Source of the DNA: Bacillota bacterium
GTDB taxonomy: Bacteria; Bacillota; Clostridia; Christensenellales; Aristaeellaceae
Reading direction: 5' to 3'
Assembly (NCBI GenBank): GCA_023392515.1
Contig: JAEVYX010000041.1
Span: forward strand, 1 to 64,000
DNA length: 64,000 bases
Of this stretch, positions 1 to 7,087 are shown piece after piece. The translations under genes and the position numbers were made by a program. The notes beneath the pieces were generated by a model that saw only the letters and a program-made list of their open reading frames with translations, ran no database searches and was not told where the DNA came from. The number at the start of each line of letters is the position of its first letter. Position 1 is the stretch's first letter.

Positions 1-13
1 TTTTTCGAGTCTG

Positions 14-192
14 CACCCTTCACCTGTGAGCCATGCTCACGGCCGGTGAAGGGTGTAAGGAAACCTTGCTGTGCAAGGCTTCCGAAGCCACCGCACATGT
101 CGCTGGCTTCGGATTTAAAGTCGGAGGGGTCGCCCCTCCGACACCTCCCAGAGGTTTTTTGACAGTCTGGCCCGTATCTGTTCAGATACGGG
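14..192. repeat. Array of five adjacent hairpins in a gene-free region
   Basis: Five inverted repeats lie almost end to end. They are: 14-24 with 45-55 (11 bp, with a smaller hairpin nested in the loop); 64-69 with 73-78; 81-90 with 104-113 (10 bp, perfect); 120-129 with 133-142 (10 bp, loop TCG, perfect); and 171-180 with 183-192 (10 bp, perfect). A short stem at 143-155 lies between the last two. Only the last two structures end in T runs and look like terminators. The others may form a structured RNA, or be an extragenic palindromic element of the kind common in intergenic DNA of gut Clostridia. No coding region is convincing here. The rest of 1-431 holds a promoter and a short leader ORF, described separately. 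Confidence 0.7.
143..160 (+). terminator. Short intrinsic terminator candidate
   Basis: A 5-bp stem (ACCTC with GAGGT, three-base loop) is followed directly by six T. It probably ends transcription from a gene to the left of the window. Confidence 0.45.
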
Positions 193-197
193 TTTTT
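171..197 (+). terminator. Intrinsic terminator
   Basis: A perfect 10-bp stem (CCCGTATCTG with CAGATACGGG, two-base spacer) is followed by TTTTT. It insulates the downstream hydrogenase-sensor operon from transcription entering from the left. Confidence 0.75.
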
Positions 198-265
198 CGT
201 TTAGCAAAAAAGCGCTTTCTTTCTTATAGTTCGTTTCAGGATTAGGTCTATACATGTGCCGTGTG

Positions 266-294
266 TTGACATCGATTTTGTATTGTGGTATTTT
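266..294 (+). promoter_or_regulatory. Sigma-A promoter of the hydrogenase-sensor operon
   Basis: TTGACA at 266-271, a 17-bp spacer and TATTTT at 289-294. It is the only strong promoter between the upstream terminator and the first gene at 432, and gives a leader of about 130 nt. Confidence 0.7.
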
Positions 295-371
295 ACTCGT
301 ACGGAAAGCAATATAAGCATACGAAAATGCATACAGAGTTCTTTTATAACAGGCTGTATTGAGGATTTATT

Positions 372-413
372 ATGGAGATTCCAGCCAACCTGTACAGTTT
401 ACCAGAAAAATAA
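372..413 (+). CDS. Possible 13-residue leader peptide
   Basis: ATG at 372 is preceded at good spacing by GAGG (361-364). It opens a 13-codon frame reading MEIPANLYSLPEK and stops at TAA 411-413, just before the weak AAAGG ribosome site of the next gene. The ribosome site is better placed than that of the downstream gene, so translational coupling is possible. No homologue is recognised, and a chance ORF of this size is also possible. Confidence 0.25.
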   Translation: MEIPANLYSLPEK

Positions 414-431
414 GAAAGGCATAGATAACAT

Positions 432-782
432 ATGACAATAGAAAAAATCGTCTCGCTCCTAAATGCCAGGGTGCTTTTGGGCGAAGCGCACATGGATCGG
501 GAAGTAGAAAGCGCCTGCGGATCTGATTTGATGAGCGATGTACTGGCTTTTGTAAAGGAAAAGACAGTGCTTATCACAGGGCTGACCAACCCGCATGTTA
601 TCCGGACAGCGGAAATGCTGGATATAAACTGCATCATTTTTGCAAGGGGCAAGGTGCCCGAGGAAGAGGTTTTACAGCGTGCCAAGGCACTTGATCTTGT
701 CGTGCTGGCGACTGACAAAACCACCTATACAACCTGTGGCATGCTGTATATAAGCGGCTTGCCGGGTACGGAAAAAGCCTGA
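432..782 (+). CDS. DRTGG-domain protein, first copy
   Basis: This 116-residue protein consists of a single DRTGG-type domain, the small ligand-binding fold also found in some phosphotransacetylases and CBS proteins. Visible features are the N-terminal segment TIEKIVSLLNARVLLG and the glycine-rich or hydrophobic core VLITGLTNPHVIRTAEML, then CIIFARGK. Such genes commonly sit in clostridial [FeFe]-hydrogenase clusters beside a HydS-like gene. It opens a five-gene run with a second DRTGG protein at 2590. The role is probably regulatory, but ligand and partner are unknown. The start is ATG with a weak AAAGG 12 nt upstream. Confidence 0.8.
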   Translation: MTIEKIVSLLNARVLLGEAHMDREVESACGSDLMSDVLAFVKEKTVLITGLTNPHVIRTAEMLDINCIIFARGKVPEEEVLQRAKALDLVVLATDKTTYTTCGMLYISGLPGTEKA

Positions 783-808
783 AGGATTATGGGTTTGGAG
801 GGACGCAC

Positions 809-1234
809 TTGTTCATCCGCGAAACATTTTCCATATGTTCCGGTGATTATCAGCGTGCCGGGGAAGCCTCCGCGGCGATTAAATATAAACTCAAGCAGCT
901 TGGAATTGGTGGCGCTATATTGCGCCGGGTTGCGGTAGCGGCTTATGAAGCCGAGATGAATCTGGTAATCCACAGCTTGGGCGGAACATTATCTCTTGAG
1001 GTAGAGCCGACCTATCTTTGGCTTTTCAGCCAGGATACGGGGCCGGGAATACCTGATGTTGACAAAGCAATGCAGGAAGGTTATTCCACAGCCAATGAAG
1101 AAGCCAGAAATTTGGGCTTTGGTGCAGGAATGGGGCTGCCCAACATAAAGCGGAATACCAATCAGTTCGATATAAAGAGCCAGCCCGGGATAGGGACAAG
1201 CATCCGCATGGGATTTGATTTAAAGGAAACGTGA
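809..1234 (+). CDS. RsbW-like HATPase (anti-sigma or serine kinase type)
   Basis: This 141-residue protein has a GHKL ATPase fold without a histidine-kinase dimerisation domain, as in RsbW and SpoIIAB. The N box reads AAYEAEMNLVIHS, with Glu and Asn in place. The G1 box is DTGPGIP and the G2 box is GFGAGMGLPNIK. RsbW relatives phosphorylate a partner on serine or sequester a sigma factor; the target here is unknown and no sigma factor or STAS partner is adjacent. The start is TTG at 809, chosen because GGAGGG (797-802) sits six bases upstream. The gene lies between a DRTGG gene and the HydS-like gene, which suggests it relays a redox or H2 signal. Confidence 0.8.
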   Translation: MFIRETFSICSGDYQRAGEASAAIKYKLKQLGIGGAILRRVAVAAYEAEMNLVIHSLGGTLSLEVEPTYLWLFSQDTGPGIPDVDKAMQEGYSTANEEARNLGFGAGMGLPNIKRNTNQFDIKSQPGIGTSIRMGFDLKET

Positions 1235-1269
1235 TGCTGCTGCATCCCGCGTTATGGAGGTCTCGCATC

Positions 1270-2583
1270 ATGGAACCCAAACGATTTCATTCAGTTAAGC
1301 TAGATAAATCCCGTTGTAAGGGTTGTACCAATTGCTTGAAAAGGTGTCCTACGGAAGCGATTCGTGTCCGGGATGGGCGGGCGCACATCATCAATGAGCG
1401 CTGCATCGATTGCGGCGAATGCATTCGGGTTTGCGGTTATCATGCCAAGGTTGCGCAGACCGATCCATTGTCCTCCATCAGCCGTTTCAAGTATAAAATA
1501 GCTTTGCCGGCCCCATCCTTGTACGGACAGTTTAAAAGCTTGACGAACATTGCTCAGGTTCTTACGGGGCTTAAGCATATGGGGTTTGACGACGTCTTTG
1601 AGGTGGCCAGGGGGGCAGATGTGGTCACACGGGCAATTCGGGAAAAGCTTAGGCAGCCGAATTTGCCTAAACCTCTTATATCAGCCGCCTGTCCGGCAAT
1701 TGTCCGGCTTATTCAAGTGCGCTTTCCCGGCCTCATTCCCCATATTGTAGATATTCGTCAGCCTATGGAAGTGGCTGCCCTGATAGCCAGGAGGGAGTTT
1801 TGCAAAAAGCATGGTGTTTCTCCTGAAGAAGTGGGCTGCTTTTTTATCACCCCGTGCGCCGCGAAAGTAACGGCGATCCGTAACCCGATCGGCCATGAAA
1901 AATCGGCGGTGGACGGTGCTATTTCCATTATGGAAATCTACGGCCTTTTATCCAGCCATACAAAAGGCCATGTTCAGCAGGCAGACCTGGTGACCGCTAC
2001 CTCCTATGGCGTTGGGTGGGCCAACAGCGGTGGGGAAGCTCATGCTGTATGCCCCGAAAACAGCCTGGCAGTAGATGGTATTGAAAATGTGATCCGGGTG
2101 CTGGAAGAGATCGAAAATAACAAGCTTAGCGACCTGGTCTTTTTTGAAGGTTCTGCCTGCACCGGCGGATGCGTAGGCGGCCCTTTGACATTTGAAAATA
2201 ATTATGTAGCAAAAAACGCCATTCGGAAACTTGTTGAAAACCTCCCAACGCCTCACCCCGACCAAAAGGTGGAAGTTTCTTTGCTAGTTAAGTATCCGCT
2301 TTACAGCCCCAAGCCTATTTTACCAAACAGCATCATGCAGTTGGATGAGGATATTGTGGAAGCCATGCGCAAAATGGAACGCATGGAGGAAATTCTTCAG
2401 CGACTTCCGGGTTATGACTGTGGTTCCTGCGGGTCGCCTACCTGCCGGACTTTGGCGGAGGATATCGTCCGCGGATACGCCCGGGAAATGGATTGCGTGC
2501 ACAAGCTAAAGGAACAGTTGAAGGTTATGGCCCAGCAAATGGTAGATTTGGCACAAAACAACAAGCTTAATCAGAAGGAGTAA
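1270..2583 (+). CDS. HydS-like sensory [FeFe]-hydrogenase homologue
   Basis: This 437-residue protein has an N-terminal pair of [4Fe-4S] motifs (CKGCTNCLKRC and CIDCGECIRVC). An [FeFe]-hydrogenase large-subunit-like domain and a C-terminal four-cysteine Fe-S motif (CGSCGSPTC, then Cys near DCVHK) follow. H-cluster ligand positions are kept: Cys141, Cys196 (TPCAAK), Cys297 and Cys301 (ACTGGCVGG). The Cys that serves proton transfer in catalytic enzymes is Ala139-Ala140 here (SAACPAI). This pattern matches the HydS sensory class, which binds an H-cluster but turns over slowly. There is no obvious PAS domain. The start at 1270 follows GGAGG (1256-1260); an upstream in-frame start at 1231 would overlap the previous gene and lacks a ribosome site. 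Confidence 0.82.
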   Translation: MEPKRFHSVKLDKSRCKGCTNCLKRCPTEAIRVRDGRAHIINERCIDCGECIRVCGYHAKVAQTDPLSSISRFKYKIALPAPSLYGQFKSLTNIAQVLTGLKHMGFDDVFEVARGADVVTRAIREKLRQPNLPKPLISAACPAIVRLIQVRFPGLIPHIVDIRQPMEVAALIARREFCKKHGVSPEEVGCFFITPCAAKVTAIRNPIGHEKSAVDGAISIMEIYGLLSSHTKGHVQQADLVTATSYGVGWANSGGEAHAVCPENSLAVDGIENVIRVLEEIENNKLSDLVFFEGSACTGGCVGGPLTFENNYVAKNAIRKLVENLPTPHPDQKVEVSLLVKYPLYSPKPILPNSIMQLDEDIVEAMRKMERMEEILQRLPGYDCGSCGSPTCRTLAEDIVRGYAREMDCVHKLKEQLKVMAQQMVDLAQNNKLNQKE

Positions 2584-2589
2584 AAATAT

Positions 2590-2946
2590 ATGACAATACA
2601 AGAGCTGATACCAATTATTGAAGCTGAGAACTGCACGCCAGACCTTCCATCAGATCGCGAGATCACCAGCGGATATGCTTGCGATCTACTTAGCTGGGTC
2701 ATGGCTCATGGCATGCCGGGTATGGCTTGGATTACAGTACAGACACATCTCAATGTAATTGCCGTAGCTGTTTTAATGGAGTTTACTTGCGTTATCCTGC
2801 CGGAAAACACGCAAATGGAGGAACCGTCTCTTCGTAAGGCAAAGGATGAGGGAATTATCGTGCTGCGCAGCCCTTTAACTGCCTATGAGCTTTGTGCGCG
2901 GATGGCCGCATCCGGCCTTGGAGCGGCCCCAATGGAGAAGAAATGA
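2590..2946 (+). CDS. DRTGG-domain protein, second copy
   Basis: This 118-residue protein is a distant copy of the first DRTGG protein. It has the same start pattern (MTIQELIPIIEAE against MTIEKIVSLLNAR), the same length and the same hydrophobic core (ITVQTHLNVIAVAVLMEFTCVILPENTQ). It starts six bases after the HydS-like stop. The two copies flank the RsbW-like and HydS-like genes and may form a heterodimer or bind different ligands; this is inference. Its stop overlaps the next start as ATGA. Confidence 0.75.
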   Translation: MTIQELIPIIEAENCTPDLPSDREITSGYACDLLSWVMAHGMPGMAWITVQTHLNVIAVAVLMEFTCVILPENTQMEEPSLRKAKDEGIIVLRSPLTAYELCARMAASGLGAAPMEKK

Positions 2947-3641
2947 AACTCTACATGGATCTGCACATCCATTCCTGCCTGTCACCTTGTGCCCAAGACG
3001 ACATGACGCCCCAAAACATCTGCGCCATGGCCGCCTTAAAAGGTTTGGATGCCATTGCCATAACGGATCATAATGCTACACATCATTTGCCTGTAGTGCA
3101 AATTGCAGCGCAAAAATATGGCCTTATTTTAGTGCCAGGCTTGGAAATAACAACACGGGAAGAGGTGCATGTGTTATCCTATTTCCCGACGGTTGATTTG
3201 GCCATGACAGCCGGATCGTTTTTCTTTGAACACTTACCAGATATGGCGAATGTTTCAAAACTTTTTGGTAGGCAAGTTGTGGTTGATGAAAGCGAAGAAG
3301 TTCTATATGAAGAGGAACGCATGCTTCTTGGCGCCACTGATCTTAGCCTGGACCGTGTTGTTGAGAAAACGAAACAAATGGGGGGGATCGCTGTGCCCGC
3401 CCATATTAACCGGGGACATAATGGTATTTTGGCAAATTTAGGTTTTCTGCCAAAGGATTTGTTTTTTCCTGCACTGGAGGTGGATTATCATCTTCCTGTG
3501 CCGGATCATGTATGTGAAAATAAGGTTATTCTGCACGCTTCAGACGCGCACTGCTTAGGTGATATTTTGGAACCGGTTTTTCAAATGGATGTATCACAAC
3601 GATCTGCGGTATGTATTTTAAAATCAATCGGACTGTCTTAA
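2943..3641 (+). CDS. PHP-domain metal-dependent phosphoesterase
   Basis: This 232-residue protein carries the PHP metal-binding motifs: DLHIHSCLSPC near the N-terminus, ITDHNAT at about residues 40-46, GLEITTREEVHVL, PAHINRG and HASDAHCLGD near the C-terminus. Relatives hydrolyse nucleotide or nucleoside phosphates, or 3',5'-bisphosphates (TrpH type). The substrate is not readable from sequence. The ATGA overlap with the DRTGG gene and GGAG at 2934-2937 fix the start at 2943. It is the last gene of the sensor operon; a role in making or degrading a signalling nucleotide would suit the context but is unproven. Confidence 0.85.
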   Translation: MKLYMDLHIHSCLSPCAQDDMTPQNICAMAALKGLDAIAITDHNATHHLPVVQIAAQKYGLILVPGLEITTREEVHVLSYFPTVDLAMTAGSFFFEHLPDMANVSKLFGRQVVVDESEEVLYEEERMLLGATDLSLDRVVEKTKQMGGIAVPAHINRGHNGILANLGFLPKDLFFPALEVDYHLPVPDHVCENKVILHASDAHCLGDILEPVFQMDVSQRSAVCILKSIGLS

Positions 3642-3678
3642 AAATACTTTAAGCAAAGGAATATGATACCAATTCCGC

Positions 3679-3695
3679 TTGTGCAGTTTTCACAA
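3679..3695. promoter_or_regulatory. Rex-like half-site pair (weak)
   Basis: TTGTG and CACAA are separated by seven bases. Rex operators of the TTGTG-N8-CACAA type have one more base between the arms, so this is only a weak second site next to the stronger candidate at 3708-3725. Confidence 0.3.
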
Positions 3696-3707
3696 ACTTA
3701 CATTTTC

Positions 3708-3725
3708 GCGTTAAATATTTGTCAA
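3708..3725. promoter_or_regulatory. Candidate Rex (NADH/NAD+ sensor) operator before hydC
   Basis: The 18-mer GCGTTAAATATTTGTCAA matches the Rex consensus TTGTTAAATATTTAACAA at 14 of 18 positions, including the whole central GTTAAATATTT block. It lies about 60-80 bp upstream of the likely transcription start of the NADH-dependent hydrogenase operon. Rex commonly represses NADH-consuming fermentation and hydrogenase genes in Firmicutes. A weak promoter with AT-rich -10 sequences at about 3775-3786 follows; its -35 is unclear. No rex gene is in the window. Confidence 0.5.
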
Positions 3726-3787
3726 AATCGGTTTTTTTACTGTTTTTACACGTGCTTTTTTGATGTGAGTATGTTAAAATTATATCA

Positions 3788-3809
3788 GCGTATGGCCTGT
3801 GCCATACGC
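3788..3809 (+). other. Perfect 9-bp hairpin in the hydC 5' leader
   Basis: GCGTATGGC at 3788-3796 pairs with GCCATACGC at 3801-3809 around a CTGT loop. It lies just upstream of the AAAGGAGG ribosome site (from 3827). There is no T run, so it is not a terminator. It may stabilise the 5' end of the hyd mRNA or bind a regulator. Confidence 0.6.
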
Positions 3810-3845
3810 TGCCTTGTGCAGAAAATAAAGGAGGTCGCACCCTAA

Positions 3846-4316
3846 ATGCCCGACATGAAGGAAAAGTATCAAAAATTGCTTGAGGTCATTGAGGCGCATA
3901 AAGCGGAAAAAGGCGCACTGATGCCCGTATTGCAAGGGGCGCAAGAGATTTTCGGCCATGTACCCATGGACGTGCAGGAAATTATTGCGGACGGTCTTGG
4001 AACCACCCTCAGCGAAGTATATGGTGTAGCCACGTTTTATTCTCAATTCTCCCTGGAGCCCAGGGGAGAGTTCGTGGTGGGCGTATGTTTGGGAACGGCT
4101 TGCTATGTAAAAGGCTCAAACAAAATACTTGAAAAGATCGTCGAAGAACTAAAGATGCCGGTAGGAAAGACGAGTTCTGACGGCAAGTTTACCCTGCAGG
4201 CAACCCGTTGCCTTGGTGCCTGCGGTTTGGCACCTGTAATGATGATTAACGAAGAAGTGTACGGAAGGCTCACGCCGGACGATATTCCGGGTATCCTGGC
4301 GAAATATCAGGGATAG
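3846..4316 (+). CDS. hydC: NADH-dependent [FeFe]-hydrogenase subunit HydC (NuoE-like)
   Basis: This 156-residue protein is a thioredoxin-fold [2Fe-2S] subunit of the NuoE/HydC family. The ligands are Cys81 and Cys86 (CLGTAC) and Cys122 and Cys126 (CLGAC). The N-terminal helical part (about residues 5-70) contains the family pattern EVYGVATFYSQF. In the trimeric HydABC enzyme it docks on HydB and carries electrons near the NADH/FMN site. It is the first gene of the catalytic operon, behind the Rex candidate. AAAGGAGG lies 11 bases before the ATG; a second ATG at 3855 is an alternative start. Confidence 0.93.
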   Translation: MPDMKEKYQKLLEVIEAHKAEKGALMPVLQGAQEIFGHVPMDVQEIIADGLGTTLSEVYGVATFYSQFSLEPRGEFVVGVCLGTACYVKGSNKILEKIVEELKMPVGKTSSDGKFTLQATRCLGACGLAPVMMINEEVYGRLTPDDIPGILAKYQG

Positions 4317-4319
4317 CTT

Positions 4320-4883
4320 ATGCGGGAGCTATCACTGCATATATTGGATCTTGTACAAAACAGCATCACGGCTGGTGCATCGCTTATATCTGTGCAGATT
4401 TCGCTCACGCAAAGCGTTTGGACAATCCACATAACTGATAATGGCAAAGGAATGGCACCGGAACTCCTGGCTCAGGTTCAAAGTCCGTTTTCTACCACAA
4501 GGACGGAAAGAAAAGTGGGCCTGGGAATTCCTCTTATGACAGCCAATGCAAGGTTGACGGGCGGCGATGTGACGATACAAAGCACGCCGGGCCACGGATG
4601 TCAGGTTACCGCTGTTTTTTATGCAGAACATGTTGACTGTCTACCCATGGGAGATTTGGCCGGAACGCTTTTATCACTGGTTATTGCCAATCCGGATCAG
4701 CCCGATTTTTCATTTGAAATCGTTGCCCAGGAAAAGAAAGCCACATTTGACACCCGGATTATTCGAAATGCTTTGGGCGGAGTGCCGCTGAATACACCTG
4801 AGGTCATTGATTGGATGCGAAAATCCTTGTACGAAGAGATTGAACCGATCGTGGGAGGTACTGAATATGAAATCCATCGCTGA
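4320..4883 (+). CDS. Orphan GHKL (HATPase_c) ATP-binding protein of hydrogenase operon
   Basis: This 187-residue protein has a histidine-kinase-like ATPase domain in residues 1-105: N box LDLVQNSITAGA, G1 box DNGKGM, G2 box GLGIPLMTANARLTGG. An uncharacterised C-terminal part of about 80 residues follows. It has no phosphoacceptor histidine, membrane segment or receiver partner. The gene starts three bases after hydC and its end overlaps the next gene by 17 bases, so it is translated with the hydrogenase. The same arrangement (NuoE-like, ATPase, [2Fe-2S] ferredoxin, NuoF-like, HydA) recurs in other clostridia. Function is unknown; a regulatory or assembly role is possible. Confidence 0.8.
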   Translation: MRELSLHILDLVQNSITAGASLISVQISLTQSVWTIHITDNGKGMAPELLAQVQSPFSTTRTERKVGLGIPLMTANARLTGGDVTIQSTPGHGCQVTAVFYAEHVDCLPMGDLAGTLLSLVIANPDQPDFSFEIVAQEKKATFDTRIIRNALGGVPLNTPEVIDWMRKSLYEEIEPIVGGTEYEIHR

Positions 4884-5247
4884 ATTGGAAGCCATCCGGC
4901 AGGAAACGTTGGACCGGGTTATGCTGCGCAAAGAGGAAAAGGAAAGTGCCCGCGTCGTGGTGGGCATGGCTACCTGCGGTATTGCTGCCGGCGCAAGGCC
5001 TGTGATGCTGGCCTTTGTTGAGGAATTGAACCGGCGTAAGCTACATCATGTTACCGTATCCCAAACGGGATGTATCGGCATGTGCCGTCTGGAACCCATG
5101 GTAGATGTATACTTCCCAGGCCAGGAAAAGGTAACTTATGTAAAGGTCAAACCGGAAATGGTAGGGCGCATCGTGGCAGAACATATCGTCAACGGCCGCC
5201 CTGTAGAGGAATTTACCATTGGCGCCGCCGAAGGCGCTCAAGGATGA
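4867..5247 (+). CDS. Thioredoxin-like [2Fe-2S] ferredoxin of the hydrogenase operon
   Basis: This 126-residue protein belongs to the thioredoxin-like [2Fe-2S] ferredoxin family. Visible cysteines are in GMATCGIAAGARPV (about residue 37) and TGCIGMC (about 68-72). A C-terminal segment, VKVKPEMVGRIVAEH, resembles the N-terminal domain of HydB. It may carry electrons to HydB or have become a regulatory subunit. ATG 4867 is chosen over the upstream frame because GGAGG ends about nine bases before it. It overlaps the 3' end of the ATPase gene and lies 22 bases before hydB. Confidence 0.82.
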   Translation: MKSIAELEAIRQETLDRVMLRKEEKESARVVVGMATCGIAAGARPVMLAFVEELNRRKLHHVTVSQTGCIGMCRLEPMVDVYFPGQEKVTYVKVKPEMVGRIVAEHIVNGRPVEEFTIGAAEGAQG

Positions 5248-5269
5248 AAGCAGCTTAGGAGGAAAAAAC

Positions 5270-7066
5270 ATGGATCTTTATCGCGCTCATGTGCTTGTTT
5301 GCGGCGGAACCGGCTGCTCCTCATCCGGCTCCGGGGAATTAATCAAGCGCTTTGATGAAAAGCTAAAGGAAAACGGCCTTGAAAAAGAAGTCAAGATCGT
5401 CCGTACTGGCTGCTTTGGTCTTTGCGAAGCCGGGCCAGTAGTCATTGTCTATCCGGAAGGTACCTTTTACAGCCATGTCAAAGCGGAAGATGTGGATGAG
5501 ATCGTAACCGAGCATCTGCTTAAGGGCCGTAAGGTGCAGCACCTGGTATATGTGGATCATGTTACCCAGGAAAGCAGCGTGACCAAATCCTTAGAAGAAA
5601 TCGGCTTTTATAAAAAGCAAAAGCGTATTGCCCTTCGGAACTGCGGTGTTATCGATCCCGAAAATATTGATGAATATATCGCCTTTGACGGCTATAAAGC
5701 CCTTGCAAAAGCCTTGACAGAAATGACAAGGGAACAGGTCATCGATGAGGTGCTGCAAAGCGGCCTTCGGGGCCGTGGGGGCGGGGGATTCCTCACCGGC
5801 TTGAAGTGGAAATTTACCTACAATAGCCAGGCAGACCAAAAATATGTGGCATGCAATGCCGACGAGGGCGATCCGGGCGCTTTCATGGACCGCTCCGTGT
5901 TGGAAGGTGATCCTCACTGCGTATTGGAGGCAATGGCCATTGCAGGGTATGCTATCGGCGCATCGGAGGGATATATTTATGTCCGGGCGGAATATCCCAT
6001 AGCCGTCAAGCGGCTGGCTATTGCGATTGATCAGGCCAGGGAATACGGTCTATTGGGCAAGAATGTTTTCGGCACGGATTTCAACTTTGATATCCACATC
6101 CGGCTTGGCGCAGGCGCGTTTGTCTGCGGTGAAGAAACGGCGCTGATGGCTTCTATCGAAGGCAAGCGTGGCGAGCCCCGGCCCCGTCCTCCTTTCCCGG
6201 CAGTGAAAGGGCTGTTTGAAAAGCCGACCATGCTCAATAACGTAGAAACATATGCCAATGTGCCGCAAATTATTCTTAAAGGCGCTAAATGGTTTGCTTC
6301 CATGGGCACAGAGCGATCAAAAGGCACAAAGGTCTTCGCTCTGGGCGGGAAGATCAATAATACGGGCTTGGTGGAAGTACCCATGGGTACACCGCTTCGT
6401 GAAATCATCTATGATATCGGCGGCGGCATTCCAAACGGCAAAAAGTTTAAAGCCGTACAAACCGGCGGGCCTTCCGGCGGCTGCATTCCAGTTGAGCACT
6501 TGGATATCTCCATTGAGTATGATACGCTGGTGGAAATTGGCTCCATGATGGGCTCCGGCGGCATGATCGTTATGGATGAAGACAACTGCATGGTGGATAT
6601 CGCCCGTTTCTTCCTGGACTTTACCGTGGATGAAAGCTGTGGCAAATGCACTCCGTGCCGTATTGGTACCCGCCGTATGCTGGAAATCCTAGAGCGTATT
6701 GTGGAAGGCAAAGGCGAGGAAGGCGACATCGAAAAGCTGGAAACCCTGGCCCGAAACATTAAAGCAACGGCGCTGTGCGGCCTTGGCCAGACGGCTCCCA
6801 ACCCTGTTTTGTCTACTTTGAAGTATTTCCGCAATGAATATGAGGCCCATATCCGGGAAAAGCGCTGCCCCGCGCATCATTGCTCGGCCTTATTGAATTT
6901 CGTGATCGGCGACAAATGCCGCGGCTGCACACTTTGCGCCAAGGTTTGCCCGGCGGGAGCTATCACGGGCGAAGTACGCAAGCAGCATGTGATTGATACC
7001 AGCAAGTGCTTAAAGTGCGGTGCCTGCATCGAAAAGTGCCGCTTTGGCGCTATTTCCAAGAACTGA
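5270..7066 (+). CDS. hydB: NADH-dependent [FeFe]-hydrogenase subunit HydB (NuoF-like)
   Basis: This 598-residue flavoprotein is the NADH-oxidising subunit. Domains in order: a thioredoxin-like [2Fe-2S] domain (Cys11, Cys16, then GCFGLC at about 51-56); an FMN/NADH-binding NuoF domain with GLRGRGGGGF at about 163-172; an SLBB region; the NADH-4Fe-4S motif ESCGKCTPCRIG at about 455; and a C-terminal two-cluster ferredoxin domain (CRGCTLCAKVC and CLKCGACIEKC). In the HydABC family this subunit is the probable site of flavin-based bifurcation or confurcation between NADH, ferredoxin and H2. AGGAGG (5257-5262) selects the ATG at 5270. All cofactor motifs look intact. Confidence 0.95.
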   Translation: MDLYRAHVLVCGGTGCSSSGSGELIKRFDEKLKENGLEKEVKIVRTGCFGLCEAGPVVIVYPEGTFYSHVKAEDVDEIVTEHLLKGRKVQHLVYVDHVTQESSVTKSLEEIGFYKKQKRIALRNCGVIDPENIDEYIAFDGYKALAKALTEMTREQVIDEVLQSGLRGRGGGGFLTGLKWKFTYNSQADQKYVACNADEGDPGAFMDRSVLEGDPHCVLEAMAIAGYAIGASEGYIYVRAEYPIAVKRLAIAIDQAREYGLLGKNVFGTDFNFDIHIRLGAGAFVCGEETALMASIEGKRGEPRPRPPFPAVKGLFEKPTMLNNVETYANVPQIILKGAKWFASMGTERSKGTKVFALGGKINNTGLVEVPMGTPLREIIYDIGGGIPNGKKFKAVQTGGPSGGCIPVEHLDISIEYDTLVEIGSMMGSGGMIVMDEDNCMVDIARFFLDFTVDESCGKCTPCRIGTRRMLEILERIVEGKGEEGDIEKLETLARNIKATALCGLGQTAPNPVLSTLKYFRNEYEAHIREKRCPAHHCSALLNFVIGDKCRGCTLCAKVCPAGAITGEVRKQHVIDTSKCLKCGACIEKCRFGAISKN

Positions 7067-7087
7067 CCGCACAAGGAGGATATGCAA

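Noticed and set aside
33..245. 70-residue ORF over the hairpin array
   Set aside because: It runs through four inverted repeats and two terminators, has no ribosome site and its composition follows the palindromes.
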